Positions 52,226 through 61,977 of a stretch of DNA of 64,000 nucleotides are shown in pieces. Under the pieces are notes generated by a model. That model saw only the letters and a list, made by a program, of their open reading frames with translations. It had not been told where the DNA came from and ran no database searches. The translations under genes and the position numbers were made by a program. Location of the stretch: positions 248,001 to 312,000 of the forward strand of contig JAFABB010000030.1 of the NCBI GenBank assembly GCA_023426245.1, written 5' to 3'. This stretch comes from Bacillota bacterium (GTDB lineage Bacteria > Bacillota > UBA4882 > UBA8346). How positions within the stretch are numbered: position 1 is the stretch's first letter; every line of letters begins with the position of its first letter.

Positions 52226-53164
52226 TTAATTGATATGCAAAAGACTTTTAGTCTCTTTCACGATTCCCTCGGCAGTTAAATGATAATGCTGAAAGATTTC
52301 AGCCTGAGTCCCATTGATCACCGACTCATCGGGTATACCCAATATTTTCATGGGAATAGCATGCCTTTGCGCAAGTAGTTCGGCAATTGCCCCTCCCAAT
52401 CCGCCATAGATACTATGTTCCTCAACAGTGACCATCGCTTTTGTCTCTGCTGCCGCCTTCAATATCAGTTGTTCATCAAGTGGTTTGACAGTGTGAATTT
52501 CTATTACCCGGGCGCTAATACCTTGATTTTGAAGCAAATATCCGGCATCCAGTGCCGCCCGTAGGACTTCGCCTGTAGCTATTATTGATACTTGATCCCC
52601 AGGTAATAACGTGCACCCCTTACCAATTTCAGGTAAGAAATCCTTGTCATGAACGTCGGGAACCGCACCTCGGCCAATTCTCACATATACGGGACCTTCG
52701 TAATCAACCAATGCATGAGTCAACTGTTCCATCTCAACATTATCTGATGGCAAAATCACTGTCAATCCAGGAATTGCTCTTGTAACAGCAATGTCTTGTA
52801 AAGAATGGTGGGTTGATCCCAAAGCCCCATAACTGACTCCACCACTTATCCCGATTAGTTTTACATTAGTATGAGAATAAGCGCCATCGACCTTAATTTG
52901 TTCAATACTTCGCATGGAAAGAAAAGAAGCTGGAGAGCAAGCGAAAGGAATTTTTCCACTTTTGGCCAAACCTGCGGCAATGCTGACAAGATTTTGCTCT
53001 GCAATACCGACTTCAACAAATTGATCGGGAAGCCTGTTGGCAAACTCATCTAAACTGGCTGATCCGCGGGAATCACTCGCTAAAGCTATAATTTGGGTGT
53101 TTTGTTGAGCTAAAGATAGTAATGTTTTGGTAAAAATCTGCCGATTGGGGTAGGTAGCAGACAT
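52226..53164 (-). CDS. Transketolase, C-terminal subunit
   Basis: The 312-residue product (ATG 53164 after GAAGGGG) holds the pyrimidine-binding domain (ASDSRGSASLDEFANRLPDQFVEVGIAEQN) and the C-terminal domain (KPLDEQLI...TVEEHSIYGGLG). It pairs with the N-terminal subunit at 54125-54967 to make the two-chain transketolase common in Firmicutes and archaea. The DeoR gene sits between the two halves. Confidence 0.93.
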   Translation of the reverse strand: MSATYPNRQIFTKTLLSLAQQNTQIIALASDSRGSASLDEFANRLPDQFVEVGIAEQNLVSIAAGLAKSGKIPFACSPASFLSMRSIEQIKVDGAYSHTNVKLIGISGGVSYGALGSTHHSLQDIAVTRAIPGLTVILPSDNVEMEQLTHALVDYEGPVYVRIGRGAVPDVHDKDFLPEIGKGCTLLPGDQVSIIATGEVLRAALDAGYLLQNQGISARVIEIHTVKPLDEQLILKAAAETKAMVTVEEHSIYGGLGGAIAELLAQRHAIPMKILGIPDESVINGTQAEIFQHYHLTAEGIVKETKSLLHIN

Positions 53165-53261
53165 TGATATTTCCCCTTCCGTTATCAGTTTCAAGTTATT
53201 AACAAACAAATTTCAATTTTTGCAATACGGAAGGTCTGAATGTTTTATTGATTGAGTTATA

Positions 53262-54029
53262 TTAATCAATCTCAATTAATTCAACTTTTTCATCGGCAAG
53301 TGCATGCCTAAGGCCTTCCGTTACTGGCGAATTCATGATAAGACGATTCATCATACTTAATGGTCCCACATAGGCAAGAGCAATCTTACCTAATTTAGTA
53401 TTATCAGCAATTCCAATTACCTCTCGGGATGATGCAGCTTTTGCCAGTTTAAGCTGAATTTGATGAGGATCTCCATCGGATATGCCGTATGTCGGTACCA
53501 AAGCGTCAATACCCATAAAGTATTTGTGAGCCCGAATCTTTTGAAATGATTCCACCGTCTCATTACCGTATGCTACATAATTTTGGTGGCCACATACTCC
53601 TCCAATCAAAAGGGTTGTAATATTGGCATATGGAGTTAATTCCATTGCAACTTTGATACCATTTGTTACCACAGTGATATTAATATCATCCTTGAGTGCT
53701 TTTGCTAATTCCAAACAAGTTGAACCTTCATCTAAAATAATGATTTCACCATCATTAATAAGAGTTGCGGCCTTTGCGCCAATTCTCGCTTTTACATCTT
53801 GATTCAATGTTTCTTTGGTTGTCAATGATTTATGCAGAAACGGTTCTCCTTGTAAAATGGCACCCCCATGCGTGCGAATAATAATTCCTTCTTCTTTCTC
53901 TAGAGCTTCCAAATCGCGACGAATGGTGATCGGGACCACTTTTAGCAACTCACTTAATTCATTTACAGTAACGGACCCCTTTTTAGTCAAAATTTGGACA
54001 ATTTGCTGTCTTCGTTCTTCCGCTAACAT
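53262..54029 (-). CDS. DeoR-family regulator of the polyol operon
   Basis: The 255-residue protein has an N-terminal HTH (VTVNELSELLKVVPITIRRDLEALE) with the IIRTHGGAI signature and a sugar-phosphate-sensing C-terminal domain (IILDEGSTCLELAKAL, IADNTKLGKIA). GAGGTGG precedes the ATG. It lies inside the transporter-catabolic operon and probably represses it in the absence of a phosphorylated intermediate. A GTTCGT...ACGAAC site at 60863 is a possible target. Confidence 0.9.
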   Translation of the reverse strand: MLAEERRQQIVQILTKKGSVTVNELSELLKVVPITIRRDLEALEKEEGIIIRTHGGAILQGEPFLHKSLTTKETLNQDVKARIGAKAATLINDGEIIILDEGSTCLELAKALKDDINITVVTNGIKVAMELTPYANITTLLIGGVCGHQNYVAYGNETVESFQKIRAHKYFMGIDALVPTYGISDGDPHQIQLKLAKAASSREVIGIADNTKLGKIALAYVGPLSMMNRLIMNSPVTEGLRHALADEKVELIEID

Positions 54030-54124
54030 GATTCCACCTCAAATGTCTTTTTTCTTATAGTTTACCATAGTCACAAATTTCTAAAAAGCTCCTTTAGCGG
54101 AAGAATTTCCCGTTGATGAAAGTC

Positions 54125-54967
54125 TTACTTCAATTCCTTTATTGCCTGTTCATATTCATCTGCTTTAGGTACCCGATGATGCCAGACATGATTCCCCTCC
54201 ATAAAAGAGACTCCCTTTCCCTTAATTGTACGGGCAATAATTAAAGAGGGTTTCCCTTTTTCACAAGGGATTTTATTCAAGGCATCCATAATTTCAGTAA
54301 AATTATGGCCATCAATCTCTTGAACATTCCACCCAAATGACAACCAACGCTTAGCCAAAGGCTCCGTATTCATCACTTTTTGGGTCGGGCCACTTATTTG
54401 TAACCCATTACAGTCAATAATCCAAACCAAATTGTCCAATTTGTATTGAACTGCAGCCATAGAAGCTTCCCAAATTGAACCTTCCGCCAACTCTCCATCT
54501 CCGGTTAAACAAAAAACTCGATAGGCTTGATGGTCCATTTTTCCAGCTAGCGCCATTCCAACCGCTAAAGACGGTCCATGCCCAAGTGAGCCTGTCGCCA
54601 TCTCTACTCCAGGAATCTTAGAATGAGGATGTCCTCCAAGCAAAGAATTGAACTTTTGATATTGTTCCAATTCCTTTCTGCTGAAAAAGCCGCAATCAGC
54701 CAATATAGCGTAATAACCTTCACAACTATGCCCTTTACTAAGAATGAAACGGTCTCTTTGTTCCCACCCAAGATTCTCAACGCTATAGTTCATCACCTGG
54801 TAAAATAAGGTTACTAATATATCAACCGATGAAAGCGACCCACCAATATGTCCAGCCCCGGCATGATAAATCATGTTTAAAACATCGCAGCGAATTTCAT
54901 TCGCTTTTTGTTTCAATGCATTATTATCCCAGATTACTGCTTCATTTGTATTCCTTTGGTTGATCAT
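54125..54967 (-). CDS. Transketolase, N-terminal subunit
   Basis: The 280-residue thiamin diphosphate-binding half has H40 (YHAGAGHIGG), H80 (SKGHS), GSLGHG (127-132), GDGELAEG (156-163) and N (DCNG) of the cofactor motif. With the C-terminal subunit it moves two-carbon ketol units in the pentose phosphate pathway. In this operon it would handle sugar phosphates formed from the imported substrate. Confidence 0.94.
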   Translation of the reverse strand: MINQRNTNEAVIWDNNALKQKANEIRCDVLNMIYHAGAGHIGGSLSSVDILVTLFYQVMNYSVENLGWEQRDRFILSKGHSCEGYYAILADCGFFSRKELEQYQKFNSLLGGHPHSKIPGVEMATGSLGHGPSLAVGMALAGKMDHQAYRVFCLTGDGELAEGSIWEASMAAVQYKLDNLVWIIDCNGLQISGPTQKVMNTEPLAKRWLSFGWNVQEIDGHNFTEIMDALNKIPCEKGKPSLIIARTIKGKGVSFMEGNHVWHHRVPKADEYEQAIKELK

Positions 54968-55044
54968 GACTGACTACACTCCATTATTATTTCTTATTTG
55001 CTTCCATAAAGGAAACTTTCCTTTTTTTCATCCACTCTTTAATT

Positions 55045-56049
55045 TTAGCGACGGAACTTTTTCCTAACCTGGTCAAAAATAACTGCTAAGATTACCACTA
55101 AACCTAAAACAACCCGTTGCCAAAACGGCGAAACGCTTAACAATACAATATCCTGGGCGACCACACCAAGTACCGCAATTCCAATAAGGGTGCCAATTGC
55201 CGAACCGCTACCTCCCATCATCGATCCACCACCAATGATAACTGCAGCTATTGCTTGCATCTCCCAACCAGAACCGGCAGTCGGTTGTCCGGAATTAAGC
55301 CGGGCCATTGATGTAATACCTGCTATACTTGCTAGTAATCCCGAAAGAGTATAAGCCAGCATTTTTGTACGCTCAACACTGACTCCGCATAATAAAGAGG
55401 CTGTTTCACTATTCCCTAAACAATATAGTTTTCGCCCCAATGCGGAGTAACGTAAGACTATCTCGAGAATAACGACTAAAATCAGTAAAATAAGCGTTGT
55501 TACGGGAAGCAACTCTCCAAGGCTTCCCTGGCCAATCCATAGAATTTTATCGTTAATTTTAGTGATCGGCCATCCTTTGGTAATTATCATATTGACACTA
55601 AAATAAACCTGTTGGGCTCCTAAAGTTACAATAAAGGGATTAATTTTGACTTTAGTAATCAAAATACTATTGATAAATCCCGCAGATAAACCTGCCAGCA
55701 TACCAATGATTACAGTCCAAATAGGGTCTAAACCGGTATTTGCCATAAACCAGGCAGTAATAATACCGCACATGCTGGCAATAGCTCCAATGGATAAATC
55801 GATTCCACCAATTAACAATACCAAAACTTCGCCGAGTGCAGCTATACCAATAAAAGAAAATTGCCGAAAGGTTGAAAAAATGTTATAACTATCAAAAAAA
55901 CCAGGTCCAATCGAAAAGAAAGTCAATAATAAGACAAGTACTAAAACCACCAGTCCCCCGGTTTCTTCTCCGGTAATAAACCGCTGAAGCTTAATTATCC
56001 AAGAAAGCTTCTCCCTGTCTTCAGCAACTGTCTCCCGAATCGTTGCCAT
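55045..56049 (-). CDS. Sugar ABC transporter permease (RbsC-like) 2
   Basis: The 334-residue protein has about ten membrane helices and the RbsC motifs (FRQFSFIGIAALGEVLVLLIGGIDLS; GRKLYCLGNSETASLLCGVSVERTK; AVIIGGGSMMGGSGSAIGT). GGGGG precedes the ATG. Together with the neighbouring permease it forms the membrane channel of the importer. Having two different permeases suggests a heterodimer. Confidence 0.92.
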   Translation of the reverse strand: MATIRETVAEDREKLSWIIKLQRFITGEETGGLVVLVLVLLLTFFSIGPGFFDSYNIFSTFRQFSFIGIAALGEVLVLLIGGIDLSIGAIASMCGIITAWFMANTGLDPIWTVIIGMLAGLSAGFINSILITKVKINPFIVTLGAQQVYFSVNMIITKGWPITKINDKILWIGQGSLGELLPVTTLILLILVVILEIVLRYSALGRKLYCLGNSETASLLCGVSVERTKMLAYTLSGLLASIAGITSMARLNSGQPTAGSGWEMQAIAAVIIGGGSMMGGSGSAIGTLIGIAVLGVVAQDIVLLSVSPFWQRVVLGLVVILAVIFDQVRKKFRR

Positions 56050-56060
56050 GATTCTACCCC

Positions 56061-57035
56061 CTAAGCTTCTTCTTTATTACGCAATACATTAATTAAAACG
56101 GCTAGAATTAGGATTATGCCGGTAACAGCGCCCCGCCAGTACGGAGATACGTTCATCATTGTTAACCCATTATCCAAAAGCCCAATAATCAAAATTCCGG
56201 TAATGGTTCCGTTAATACTACCCATACCGCCCGTTAAATTAGTGCCTCCAATAATTGTCGCGGCTACGGCCGACATCAACCAGTCTTGTCCCATGCTCGG
56301 TTGACCCGATCCCAGCCAAGACAAAGCCAAAATACCGCCAATTCCCGATAAAGCCCCGCTCAGTAGATATAAGAAAAATTGGGTACGTTCAATTGAAATA
56401 CCGCAAATTTTGGCGGCCTGGGGATTTCCACCGACCGAATAAATATTCCGTCCAATCGTTGTATTGGTTATTAACCAATGGGTTAATGCCGCCAGTCCTA
56501 AAAATACCAATATAGGTAGTGGAATGCCCCAAATAATCATGGAAGCAACATTTTGAACCTCTTTCGGAATGGTAAATATCGGTACACCTTGTGTAACAAC
56601 CATTACCAGCCCGAAAAACAGTTCCATTGTACCCAGCGTTGCAATAAATGGAACAATTTTCAGCTTGGTCACGATAAAACCGTTCAACGATCCGCAAGCT
56701 ACTCCAACTAAAACACCAATTACCAGTATTAGATAAGGATGGATGGCCATTTTGTCCATTAAAAAACCTGCAGTAATTGCAGAGAGAGCTGCAATCCCGC
56801 CGACCGAAAGATCGATTCCACCGCTAATCATCACTAAAGTTTGGCCCAAGGCCGCTATTCCTATAAAGGAATAGGCTCTTATAATGTCCGATAAATTGGA
56901 AAATTTGATAAAGCTTTTATTAAAGAAAGAAAAGAAAATCATAATTGCAATAATTGCCAACACATTACTGAACAGCTGTGACGTGCTTATTTGTTGTCTG
57001 ATTCGTTTTAAATCAACCAAGCCTTTCACCACCAA
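56061..57035 (-). CDS. Sugar ABC transporter permease (RbsC-like) 1
   Basis: The 324-residue homologue of the next gene: YSFIGIAALGQTLVMISGGIDLSVGG, GRNIYSVGGNPQAAKICGISIERTQ and TIIGGTNLTGGMGSINGT. It partners RbsA-like ATPase and permease 2. Starts TTG/GTG near 57035 are possible; the site could be some codons downstream. Eight bases from the ATPase gene. Confidence 0.92.
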   Translation of the reverse strand: MVVKGLVDLKRIRQQISTSQLFSNVLAIIAIMIFFSFFNKSFIKFSNLSDIIRAYSFIGIAALGQTLVMISGGIDLSVGGIAALSAITAGFLMDKMAIHPYLILVIGVLVGVACGSLNGFIVTKLKIVPFIATLGTMELFFGLVMVVTQGVPIFTIPKEVQNVASMIIWGIPLPILVFLGLAALTHWLITNTTIGRNIYSVGGNPQAAKICGISIERTQFFLYLLSGALSGIGGILALSWLGSGQPSMGQDWLMSAVAATIIGGTNLTGGMGSINGTITGILIIGLLDNGLTMMNVSPYWRGAVTGIILILAVLINVLRNKEEA

Positions 57036-57043
57036 GCTTAATT

Positions 57044-58552
57044 TTATTGGACTTCATCCAGTATGCATCCCATAATACTCTCTTGTGATGCTTCTTCAGT
57101 CTTAAATTCCTTAATAATTTGGCCTTCCCGCATTACATAAATCCGATCTGTTAAAGAAAATAATTCTGAAAATTCGGACGAAACTACTATAACCGCTAAT
57201 CCATCTTTGGCCAGCTTATGAATAAGGTTATAAATTTCATGTTTAGCTCCGATATCAATGCCTCGGGTGGGTTCATCAAAGATAATCAATTTGCATTTTC
57301 TGGCAACCCAGCGAGCGATAATTGCTTTCTGCTGATTACCTCCACTCAAGAAGGCAATTTTTTGACTAATACTTGGACTTTTAACATTAAGCATCTCAGA
57401 ATGGTCTTTAGCAATCTTAACTTCTTTTCGCGATATGAAACCCAATTTCGAACTCAACTGATCAATAATTGGCAAGGATATATTGGTTTTAATGCTTAGC
57501 ATCGGTAAAATACCTTGGCTTCGCCTCTCCTCAGGAATTAATCCAATTCCCAGATCAATCGCATCCTTAGGGGAGTGAATTTTTACTTCTTTCCCCTTAA
57601 AAATCACTTGCCCCTCATTGGATCCGTAGACCCCAAAAACCGAATTTACCAATTCTGTTCGCCCTGCTCCGACCAATCCGGCAAAACCGATAATTTCTCC
57701 TTGTCTTACGTAAAAATCAGCGTTATGAATATCATTCGTCTTGTTTTTGCTACAAAAATTATGAACTTCTAATACTTTCTCTCCAAAGGAATGTTCACGC
57801 AACGGACGTTCCCCCAGATTTAACTCCCGCCCCACCATAAATCTGATAACTTCTTCATTATTAGTTGCTGAAGTATCTTTTGTAACGACATATCTCCCAT
57901 CACGGAAGACAGTAATCTTATCCGATATTTCAAAGACTTCATCTAACTTATGGCAAATATAGATAATCGTCTTACCCTGTTTCCGTAAATCTCTCAGGAT
58001 CCCAAACAAATTATTGACTTCTTCGGAAGTCAAGCAAGCCGTTGGTTCATCCATAATCATTACATTACAATTAAGGGCTAAAATCCGTGCAATCTGCACT
58101 AATTGTTGTTGAGCCGGACTTAATCGCTTTGTTATTTCACGAACATCCACATTAATCTTCAATAGGTCGATATATTCCTGTGCCTTAGTATATAAATCTT
58201 TCCAGCCAACCGGCGAAAACAGACTTTTTTTTGAAGTTAAACCCAATAATATATTTTCAGCTACAGTAATATATGGAACCAAATTTAGCTCTTGAGGAAC
58301 AATACCGATTCCATGGGTCTGGGCATCATGCGGATTTTTAGGCGCAAACTCTTTACCATTCAGGTAAATCTTCCCTTGATCCATCGAAAATACGCCCATA
58401 ATAATATTCATCGTCGTACTTTTTCCGGCGCCGTTCTCTCCTACCAAAGCATGAATCTCGCCTCGACCGATTTCAAATGAAATATCTTTTAACGCTTGAA
58501 CTCCTGGAAAGCCCTTTGAAATATGTTCGAGTTTTAGAGCAATTTCACTCAT
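57044..58552 (-). CDS. Sugar ABC transporter ATPase (RbsA-like)
   Basis: The 502-residue protein carries two ABC domains. The first has GENGAGKST, a signature region and MIMDEPTACLT; the second has a degenerate Walker A (GLVGAGRTE), LSGGNQQKA and LIIFDEPTRGIDIGA. This is the RbsA/MglA/XylG layout that energises both permeases. GGGAG precedes ATG 58552. Confidence 0.94.
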   Translation of the reverse strand: MSEIALKLEHISKGFPGVQALKDISFEIGRGEIHALVGENGAGKSTTMNIIMGVFSMDQGKIYLNGKEFAPKNPHDAQTHGIGIVPQELNLVPYITVAENILLGLTSKKSLFSPVGWKDLYTKAQEYIDLLKINVDVREITKRLSPAQQQLVQIARILALNCNVMIMDEPTACLTSEEVNNLFGILRDLRKQGKTIIYICHKLDEVFEISDKITVFRDGRYVVTKDTSATNNEEVIRFMVGRELNLGERPLREHSFGEKVLEVHNFCSKNKTNDIHNADFYVRQGEIIGFAGLVGAGRTELVNSVFGVYGSNEGQVIFKGKEVKIHSPKDAIDLGIGLIPEERRSQGILPMLSIKTNISLPIIDQLSSKLGFISRKEVKIAKDHSEMLNVKSPSISQKIAFLSGGNQQKAIIARWVARKCKLIIFDEPTRGIDIGAKHEIYNLIHKLAKDGLAVIVVSSEFSELFSLTDRIYVMREGQIIKEFKTEEASQESIMGCILDEVQ

Positions 58553-58622
58553 ATACCACAACTCCCATATGAATTAATTGCAACAGGAGAAATCCTCCCG
58601 TTGCAATTAACAATAATTTAGA

Positions 58623-59597
58623 TTACTTTACTTGATAATCCGCCTTTTTGTACTTGGGGTATTTGCTCAGGTCATTATTGGTGATAACAAACGATCCTGT
58701 ATCATGGAGTGCCGGAACGGTTTTCTTATTATTTAAATCATAAAGATAATGTACAGCCAAATATCCCATATCATAGGGCCTTTGAACATCCATGGCATAA
58801 ACGATCCCTTTTCTCATATACCGAACCATGTCTGGCAAATCGTCTTGGCCAACCACAAAAATTTTACCCCCTTTGTCAGCAGCCTCAACAGCTTTAGCAG
58901 CACCGATCGGAGCACTAGCGTTAGCGCCATAGAATCCTTTAAGATTTGGATGTGCTTTAATAGCATCGGCTGATAAACGGATTGCTTTCTCAAGATCATC
59001 ATTATCAACCAATTCGGCAACAATTTTCATTTTTGGATATTTAGCAAGTCCTTCTTTGAACCCAGCCACTCTCTGTCCATGTTGTAAGGAACCCAAAGAA
59101 CCGATGAGAACGGCTACTTCGCCTTCCTCGTTACAAGCCTTGGCTAATGCATCAGCCATATCGCGACCATCGGGTTCGTTTTTGGGATGTCCAATGAATG
59201 AGGCACGTCCGCTATTTTCAGCATCGTTATCAAAGCAAATTGTAGAAATACCCCTTTTAATAGCTTCTTTAATTGCCGGAGTATTGGCAGTCGGATCAAG
59301 GGACGAAATTGCCAAGCCATCGGGTTTCTTGGCAATTGCAGCCTCAATTGTCTGTGTGTGAAGTGCAGCATCTGCAGTTGTCGGAGCATTCCAAATCGCT
59401 TTAATGGTAATGCCTTTGGCTTTATATTCTTTAACAGCAGCATTCATTCCGTCAATAACATCTTGATACCAGGGATGAACCAATTTGGGAATAAAAATAA
59501 ATGTATAACTCTTTTTGGCGGCATAACCCCCCACAGTCATACTACCAATTAACAAAGCAAATAAAGCAGCAAAGATAAAAGTCTTTTTCATTTTCAA
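58623..59597 (-). CDS. Sugar-binding lipoprotein-like periplasmic protein
   Basis: The periplasmic-binding protein of the importer. A Sec signal (KKTFIFAALFALLIGSMTVGGYA) precedes a peripla_BP_4-type fold (YTFIFIPKLVHPWYQDVIDGM, AAIAKKPDGLAISSLDPTANTPAI, VGQDDLPD, DVQRPYDMGYLAV). No lipobox Cys, so release or anchoring is unclear. I use TTG 59597 with GGAGG 8 bases upstream; ATG 59591 is possible. Confidence 0.9.
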   Translation of the reverse strand: MKMKKTFIFAALFALLIGSMTVGGYAAKKSYTFIFIPKLVHPWYQDVIDGMNAAVKEYKAKGITIKAIWNAPTTADAALHTQTIEAAIAKKPDGLAISSLDPTANTPAIKEAIKRGISTICFDNDAENSGRASFIGHPKNEPDGRDMADALAKACNEEGEVAVLIGSLGSLQHGQRVAGFKEGLAKYPKMKIVAELVDNDDLEKAIRLSADAIKAHPNLKGFYGANASAPIGAAKAVEAADKGGKIFVVGQDDLPDMVRYMRKGIVYAMDVQRPYDMGYLAVHYLYDLNNKKTVPALHDTGSFVITNNDLSKYPKYKKADYQVK

Positions 59598-59739
59598 TTT
59601 TCTTCCCTCCATTTTAGTTTTATAGGGTCTTGAAACCGATTTGTTATTTTAGTCTCACCTCCAAACAAAATGTCATTTTCAATAAGGATACCAGACCAGT
59701 TCATGGCCAAGTATTATACCAACCCGTCAATGGTGCTAA

Positions 59740-60819
59740 TCAAGGAATTAACGCTACTTTAATAGCTTCATTTCCTTCTTCCGCAAGTTTGAATCCTTGC
59801 ATGTAGTCTTTTAGCGGCAATTGATGGGTGATAATCCGATCCACGTTAACAATACCCTCTGCCAAAAACCGGATTGCAGTCGGATAAGTATAGGGACTAA
59901 TATGAGCGCCTAAAACATTTAACTCCTTACGATCCCCAATAATGCTCCAATCAACAGTTGTTGGGGCCGAAAAAACGCTAAACTCCACAAATGTACCTAA
60001 TTTACGGAGCATTTTTAGGCCCTGAATAACTCCAGCCGGGCTTCCGGAATTATGAACATAAACATCACACCCGTAACCGCCGGTTAAAGATTTTACCTTT
60101 TCAACAGCGTCTTCTTCCGCAGGATTAATAACAATATCGGCGCCTAACTGTTTGGCAAGCTCAAGTCGTTTCGGTTTCATATCGATCCCAATCAACAGGC
60201 TGGGATTTTTTAACTTGGCCACTTGAAGCTTTAATAAGCCAATCGGCCCCAAACCAGCAATTATGACCACATCTCCAAATTGAATATTTGCCCGTTCAAT
60301 AGTATGAACCGAGCAAGCCAACGGTTCAATGATAGCACCATAAGCAAAAGGAACACTTCTCGGTACTTTATGAACAATATCTTTGGCTGTAAACTTCATA
60401 TATTCAGCCATACCCCCATTTACAACCCCTTGATGTCCATGGATATTATGAACTTCGCACATCCAATATTTCCCGCTCTTGCAATACCGGCATTCTCCAC
60501 ATGGTACAAGTTGTTCGGAAGTTACGCGGTCACCAATATCAACACCATGCTTTTCTTTGGCCCCCGGTCCTAAAGCAACTACATCACCAACATATTCATG
60601 CCCGGGAATGACCGGCGGTTTAGTCCATTGGGGAAGTATATCATCGCCCCAAAACATTGCAGCGCCTTTAAAAGATTTCACATCTCCCGCACAAATACCG
60701 CAGGCTTCAACTTTAATTAAAATCTCTCCAGGGCCAGGTGTAGGAACAGGAACAGTTTCAAGTCTGTTATCATGTGGCCCGTGTGTAACAACTGCTATCA
60801 TCGTAGACGGTATAGCCAT
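59740..60819 (-). CDS. Zn-dependent alcohol dehydrogenase, erythritol/threitol type
   Basis: The 359-residue MDR enzyme has the catalytic zinc residues C43, H74 and E75 (CGIC, GHEYVG), four structural Cys (C107, C110, C113, C121), and a Rossmann motif GLGPIG. Segments ERANI/TF, DVYVHNSG and GDRKELNVLGAHISPY match the erythritol/L-threitol dehydrogenase group. It is the first gene of the operon, behind GGGAGGGG. The likely reaction is oxidation of a polyol to a ketose with NAD+. Confidence 0.85.
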   Translation of the reverse strand: MAIPSTMIAVVTHGPHDNRLETVPVPTPGPGEILIKVEACGICAGDVKSFKGAAMFWGDDILPQWTKPPVIPGHEYVGDVVALGPGAKEKHGVDIGDRVTSEQLVPCGECRYCKSGKYWMCEVHNIHGHQGVVNGGMAEYMKFTAKDIVHKVPRSVPFAYGAIIEPLACSVHTIERANIQFGDVVIIAGLGPIGLLKLQVAKLKNPSLLIGIDMKPKRLELAKQLGADIVINPAEEDAVEKVKSLTGGYGCDVYVHNSGSPAGVIQGLKMLRKLGTFVEFSVFSAPTTVDWSIIGDRKELNVLGAHISPYTYPTAIRFLAEGIVNVDRIITHQLPLKDYMQGFKLAEEGNEAIKVALIP

Positions 60820-60862
60820 TTATAAACCCCTCCCAATTTTAAATCGGACTAGGCAACGCTTA

Positions 60863-60895
60863 GTTCGTTTGTGTGTATTAATGTTCAATACGAAC
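60863..60895. promoter_or_regulatory. Candidate operator of the polyol operon
   Basis: GTTCGT (60863-60868) and ACGAAC (60890-60895) form an inverted repeat, about 45-75 bases before the dehydrogenase ATG. DeoR-type regulators bind sites of this kind; the encoded DeoR protein is the obvious candidate. Confidence 0.45.
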
Positions 60896-60899
60896 AAAA

Positions 60900-61613
60900 A
60901 TTATCCTGCTTTTTTTAAAAATTTTTTTACATCTTGTTTATATATTTTTTGGAACCATGTTTACAATATTAATATATTTCCAGTTATACATAATGGTTTG
61001 GAGATTATCATTAATAATTTCCTTAATCCTCCGCATAATTAATTATTGATATTTCTGTAATTTAATATTTACATCATGATTATTTTTGTTTTAAACGAAC
61101 TCTCATGTAATAGAATTAGAAAATATCTCTCAAATTTTATTTGTTTGGTAATTAAACCAAATTTTTTTCCAGTCCAAAATAAAAAAAGCTCTCAAATTAT
61201 GGAGCTTTTCAAAAATAAAACTATCTGGCTACATTTGTAGCATGATAATACTCTTGACAAAATAGGTATCAGTAATGGATTGGAGAAAAAAATTTACCTC
61301 CAAAACGGATTAAAAGACCTTTAGAACAATTGTTCCATCCCCAAGATCTCAAAACTTATCTTTCTCCTGCCACCCAATCGGGAACAAAAGGCATCATTTA
61401 CGAACTTTCCAAAGACCTGCTTGTTACTAAAATGAAGTCCCTAATGGAACCATTATCATTATCACATTCTTGAGCTACTTCTTTCTCGGTTTCTGTAACT
61501 CCAAAGGATGTAAACAACCGGTACAAACTGAATATTGGCATACCTTTTCAAATGGAACGGCAAAATAAAAATCTGATAGCCGTAAACCCTACCAGAACAA
61601 CATTTTTAGTTGT
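60900..61613. other. AT-rich intergenic region with gene fragments
   Basis: No intact gene. A minus-strand terminator-like hairpin lies at 61183-61210 (AAAAGCTC...GAGCTTTTTTT). Plus-strand frames at about 61296-61470 (QLFHPQDLKTYLSPATQSG) and 61490-61690 look protein-like but have no start or known match and may be the edge of a decayed gene. Confidence 0.45.
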
Positions 61614-61770
61614 CGGGGCGACAGAATTTAAACCTATCACCGTACAATATTTTCTAATATTTTTTGATGATTTGTTGAAAAAGGCTTGTTAAAATTGATA
61701 CGAAAATATTTTCTAATGGAATTAAAACGACAAAAATCGAGAATATAACAATGGAACGTCAAAATAAAGT
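61614..61770. repeat. 155-base dispersed repeat, copy 2
   Basis: Nearly identical to 46449-46605, in the same orientation; differences are a few single bases and short indels. The flanks are unrelated. Confidence 0.8.
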
Positions 61771-61822
61771 AATCGCGCACGGGCGCTGATCTCAAGAAGG
61801 TCTTTTGGATCAATCATGAAAA

Positions 61823-61888
61823 AAACACCTCTTTTTAAGATGGATAGTGCTTCTTTACAAATTCACCATACCCAATGGAGAGGTGTTT
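61823..61888 (-). terminator. Long-loop terminator of the fructokinase operon
   Basis: AAACACCTCT (61823-61832) and AGAGGTGTTT (61879-61888) form a 10-base perfect stem with a long loop; on the minus strand TTTTTTC follows. It lies 90 bases after the cupin gene stop. Confidence 0.6.
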
Positions 61889-61977
61889 CTAGATTATTTC
61901 TGCCGATTTTTCAACGCTTGTTCCTATCGGTAATGTTTAAAAAGGATGACAGCTTTGGTCATGAAAAGCGTTCTATA

